From positions 1 through 15,256 of the forward strand of contig NZ_JABBDR010000195.1 of the NCBI RefSeq assembly GCF_018854495.1: a stretch of DNA of 15,256 nucleotides. Direction: 5' to 3'. This DNA is from Acidithiobacillus ferruginosus (GTDB lineage Bacteria > Pseudomonadota > Gammaproteobacteria > Acidithiobacillales > Acidithiobacillaceae). Position 1 is the first letter of the stretch. The number at the start of each line of letters is the position of its first letter. The position numbers and the translations under genes are program-made. This document shows, in pieces, positions 13,347 through 15,256 of the stretch. The notes beneath the pieces are model-generated. The model ran no database searches. It had not been told where the DNA came from and was given only the letters and a program-made list of their open reading frames with translations.

Positions 13347-15256
13347 AGACCGTTCGCGCCACTTCAGTGGTTTCAAACGCCTCAATGACGTCACCATTCT
13401 TCAGGTCATTGAAGTTGCGGATACCCACACCACACTCAAAGCCTTCACGCACTTCCTTGACGTCTTCCTTGAAACGCCGCAGCGAGTCCATTTCTCCGGA
13501 ATAGATGACCACATCCTGACGGATCACCCGAACCTTCGCGCTGCGCCGCAGGAGGCCGTCGGTAACCATGCAACCGGCGATCATGCCCACCTTGGGCACC
13601 CGGAATGTCTCACGCACCTGCGCATGCCCCAGAATACGCTCACGGATTTCCGGCGCGAGCATACCACTCATGGCGGCCTTCACCTCGTCCACCGCGTCAT
13701 AAATGATGCTGTGGTAACGAACATCCACCCCGCTATGTTCGATCAGGCGCCGCGCGGGCGCTTCCGCACGCACGTTGAAGCCGATGATAACCGCCTGTGA
13801 CGCTGCGGCAAGATTCACATCGGACTCCGTGATTCCACCGACCCCGGAGTGGATGACATTGACCTTGACCTCTGAAGTGGAAAGGCGTTCCAGGGTAGTG
13901 GTCAAAGCCTCGGCGGAACCCTGTACGTCCGCCTTGATCAGCAGATTCAACTGCTGCAACTGACCATCCGCTGCCGCCTCGAACAGGCTCTCCAGCGTCG
14001 CCTTCTGACTCTTCGCCAGACGTACATCACGGAACTTGCCCTGGCGAAAGAGCGCCACTTCGCGAGCCTTGCGTTCATCCGCCACCACGACCACCTCGTC
14101 ACCGGCCTGGGGGACATCTCCCAGCCCGAGCACCTCTGCCGGCATGCCCGGAGCCACCGATTGTGTAGAGTGCCCGGCATCATCCACCAACGCCCGCACA
14201 CGTCCAAATTGCGCGCCAGCCAGAAGCATGTCACCCGTATGCAGGGTGCCCTGACGGACCAGCACCGATGCCACGACACCACGTCCACGATCCAGCCGGG
14301 ACTCGATGACCACACCCTTCGCCGGACCGTTGATCTGAACATCCAGATCCAGCATCTCCGCCTGCAACAAAATGGCGTCCAGCAGATCGTCGATATGCAA
14401 CCCGGTCTTTGCCGAAACATTCACAAATTGCGTGTCACCGCCCCACTCCTCGGGCACCACTTCATGGCCGGCGAGTTCCTGGCGTATGCGTTCCGGATCC
14501 ACGGAGGGTTTGTCGATCTTGTTGACGGCCACCACGATGGGCACCTTGGCCGCCTTGGCGTGGTGAATCGCCTCGATCGTCTGGGGCATCACCCCGTCAT
14601 CGGCCGCCACCACCAGCACGACGATATCCGTCGCCTGCGCACCGCGGGCCCGCATCGCGGTAAACGCCTCATGGCCCGGCGTATCGAGGAAGGTCACCAT
14701 GCCCTTGGGCGTCTCCACATGGTAGGCGCCGATGTGCTGGGTAATGCCCCCGGCCTCACCACTCGCTACCTGGGTAGAGCGAATCCGGTCCAACAGCGAC
14801 GTTTTACCATGATCCACATGTCCCATGACGGTCACCACGGGGGGCCGCCGGCCCATGATCGGCGTCTCTGCCGCCCCGTCTTCCGTCAAAAAAGCCTCGG
14901 GGCTGGTGATTCCCACCAGCTTCACCTTGTGTCCCAACTCTTCCACGACGATTGCGGCGGTTTCCTGATCGATCACCTGATTGATGGTGGCCATCACCCC
15001 CATCTTCATCATCGCTTTGATCACGTCGGTAGCCTTGATCGCCATCCGGCTGGCCAGTTCACCCACGGTGATCGTTTCCGGGAGCGCCACTTCGCGGATG
15101 ACCGGTGCCACCGCCCATTCGCTGATCGCAGGACCACCCCTGCCGCGGTTTCGTTTGTCTGCGGACTTACGGCGCCGTGCCAGAGCCAGAGCATCGGCAT
15201 TGCCACCGTCTTCACTGCGCCGCCCGCCCCGCCGAGCGGCACCGCTACGGCGGGCG
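13345..15256 (-). CDS. infB: Translation initiation factor IF-2, partial; 5' end outside window
   Basis: IF-2 is the GTPase that brings initiator tRNA to the ribosome. The minus-strand frame is open to the window edge, so only the C-terminal 636 or so residues are visible. The edge-proximal part is an Arg/Gly-rich basic linker, followed by the IF2_N-like segment [19 protein letters not shown]. The G domain is complete: G1 GHVDHGKT (about 14800-14823), G3 DTPGHE, G4 NKID (about 14512-14523) and G5 SAKTG. Domains II to IV follow, ending with the tRNA-binding C-terminal part ([22 protein letters not shown]). The GTG at 15109-15111 is internal to the linker, not a proven start. rbfA follows directly, as in many bacteria. 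Confidence 0.98.
   Translation of the reverse strand, partial: ARRSGAARRGGRRSEDGGNADALALARRRKSADKRNRGRGGPAISEWAVAPVIREVALPETITVGELASRMAIKATDVIKAMMKMGVMATINQVIDQETAAIVVEELGHKVKLVGITSPEAFLTEDGAAETPIMGRRPPVVTVMGHVDHGKTSLLDRIRSTQVASGEAGGITQHIGAYHVETPKGMVTFLDTPGHEAFTAMRARGAQATDIVVLVVAADDGVMPQTIEAIHHAKAAKVPIVVAVNKIDKPSVDPERIRQELAGHEVVPEEWGGDTQFVNVSAKTGLHIDDLLDAILLQAEMLDLDVQINGPAKGVVIESRLDRGRGVVASVLVRQGTLHTGDMLLAGAQFGRVRALVDDAGHSTQSVAPGMPAEVLGLGDVPQAGDEVVVVADERKAREVALFRQGKFRDVRLAKSQKATLESLFEAAADGQLQQLNLLIKADVQGSAEALTTTLERLSTSEVKVNVIHSGVGGITESDVNLAAASQAVIIGFNVRAEAPARRLIEHSGVDVRYHSIIYDAVDEVKAAMSGMLAPEIRERILGHAQVRETFRVPKVGMIAGCMVTDGLLRRSAKVRVIRQDVVIYSGEMDSLRRFKEDVKEVREGFECGVGIRNFNDLKNGDVIEAFETTEVARTV

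Noticed and set aside
15109..15111. GTG as the start of a shortened IF-2
   Set aside because: The upstream codons remain open and encode the Arg/Gly-rich linker typical of IF-2; no ribosome site precedes this GTG.
1..15256. CRISPR array, insertion sequence, integrase, tRNA, toxin-antitoxin or defence genes
   Set aside because: Reading both strands gave no regularly spaced repeats, transposase-like products or tRNA-like folds; the whole window is accounted for by housekeeping genes and short gaps (the longest, 7500-7607, is 108 nt).

Overview
This window is densely packed, GC-rich chromosomal DNA (roughly 60% G+C by eye) from a Gram-negative bacterium. It carries about 16 intact or edge-truncated housekeeping genes and no sign of mobile DNA. 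Gene content, protein style and gene order (gloB, yafS-like, rnhA, dnaQ; infB, rbfA, truB, rpsO, pnp) point to the Gammaproteobacteria/Acidithiobacillia. An Acidithiobacillus-like organism is my best guess, but this rests on recognition rather than a search.

Region 1 (1-5502, plus strand) is an amino-acid biosynthesis cluster. It holds the 3' part of lysC (aspartokinase), then argD, argF and argG, joined by 1-nt and 4-nt stop/start overlaps and a 2-nt gap. A small PpnP-like cupin nucleoside phosphorylase and gloA (glyoxalase I) follow with 4- and 10-nt gaps. After a 76-nt gap comes a lone Roadblock/LC7 protein with a TTG start. ArgD, ArgF and ArgG cover the arginine route from N-acetylglutamate semialdehyde to argininosuccinate. 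ArgD can also serve lysine synthesis, which may explain its coupling to lysC.

Region 2 (5507-7499, minus strand) is an overlapping run: a YafS-like methyltransferase, rnhA (RNase HI) and dnaQ (proofreading exonuclease). Divergent from it is gloB (glyoxalase II, plus strand, 7608-8360). The window therefore holds both methylglyoxal-detoxification enzymes, in separate transcription units.

Region 3 (8363-15256, minus strand) is the conserved translation/RNA cluster infB (5' end beyond the window), rbfA, truB, rpsO and pnp. It ends in a likely intrinsic terminator and is followed by an M16 zinc peptidase. The two convergent junctions (Roadblock/dnaQ and gloB/M16) have only 4 and 2 nt between stop codons.

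I found no CRISPR array, insertion sequence, tRNA, rRNA, phage gene or defence system. The points worth a second look are modest: a probable internal start for a separate aspartokinase beta subunit, the lysC-argD coupling, the orphan Roadblock protein, a terminator lying over the possible 5' end of the M16 gene, the near-absence of an rpsO-pnp leader, and a methyltransferase without the usual SAM-binding glycine loop. I do not see an undescribed system here.
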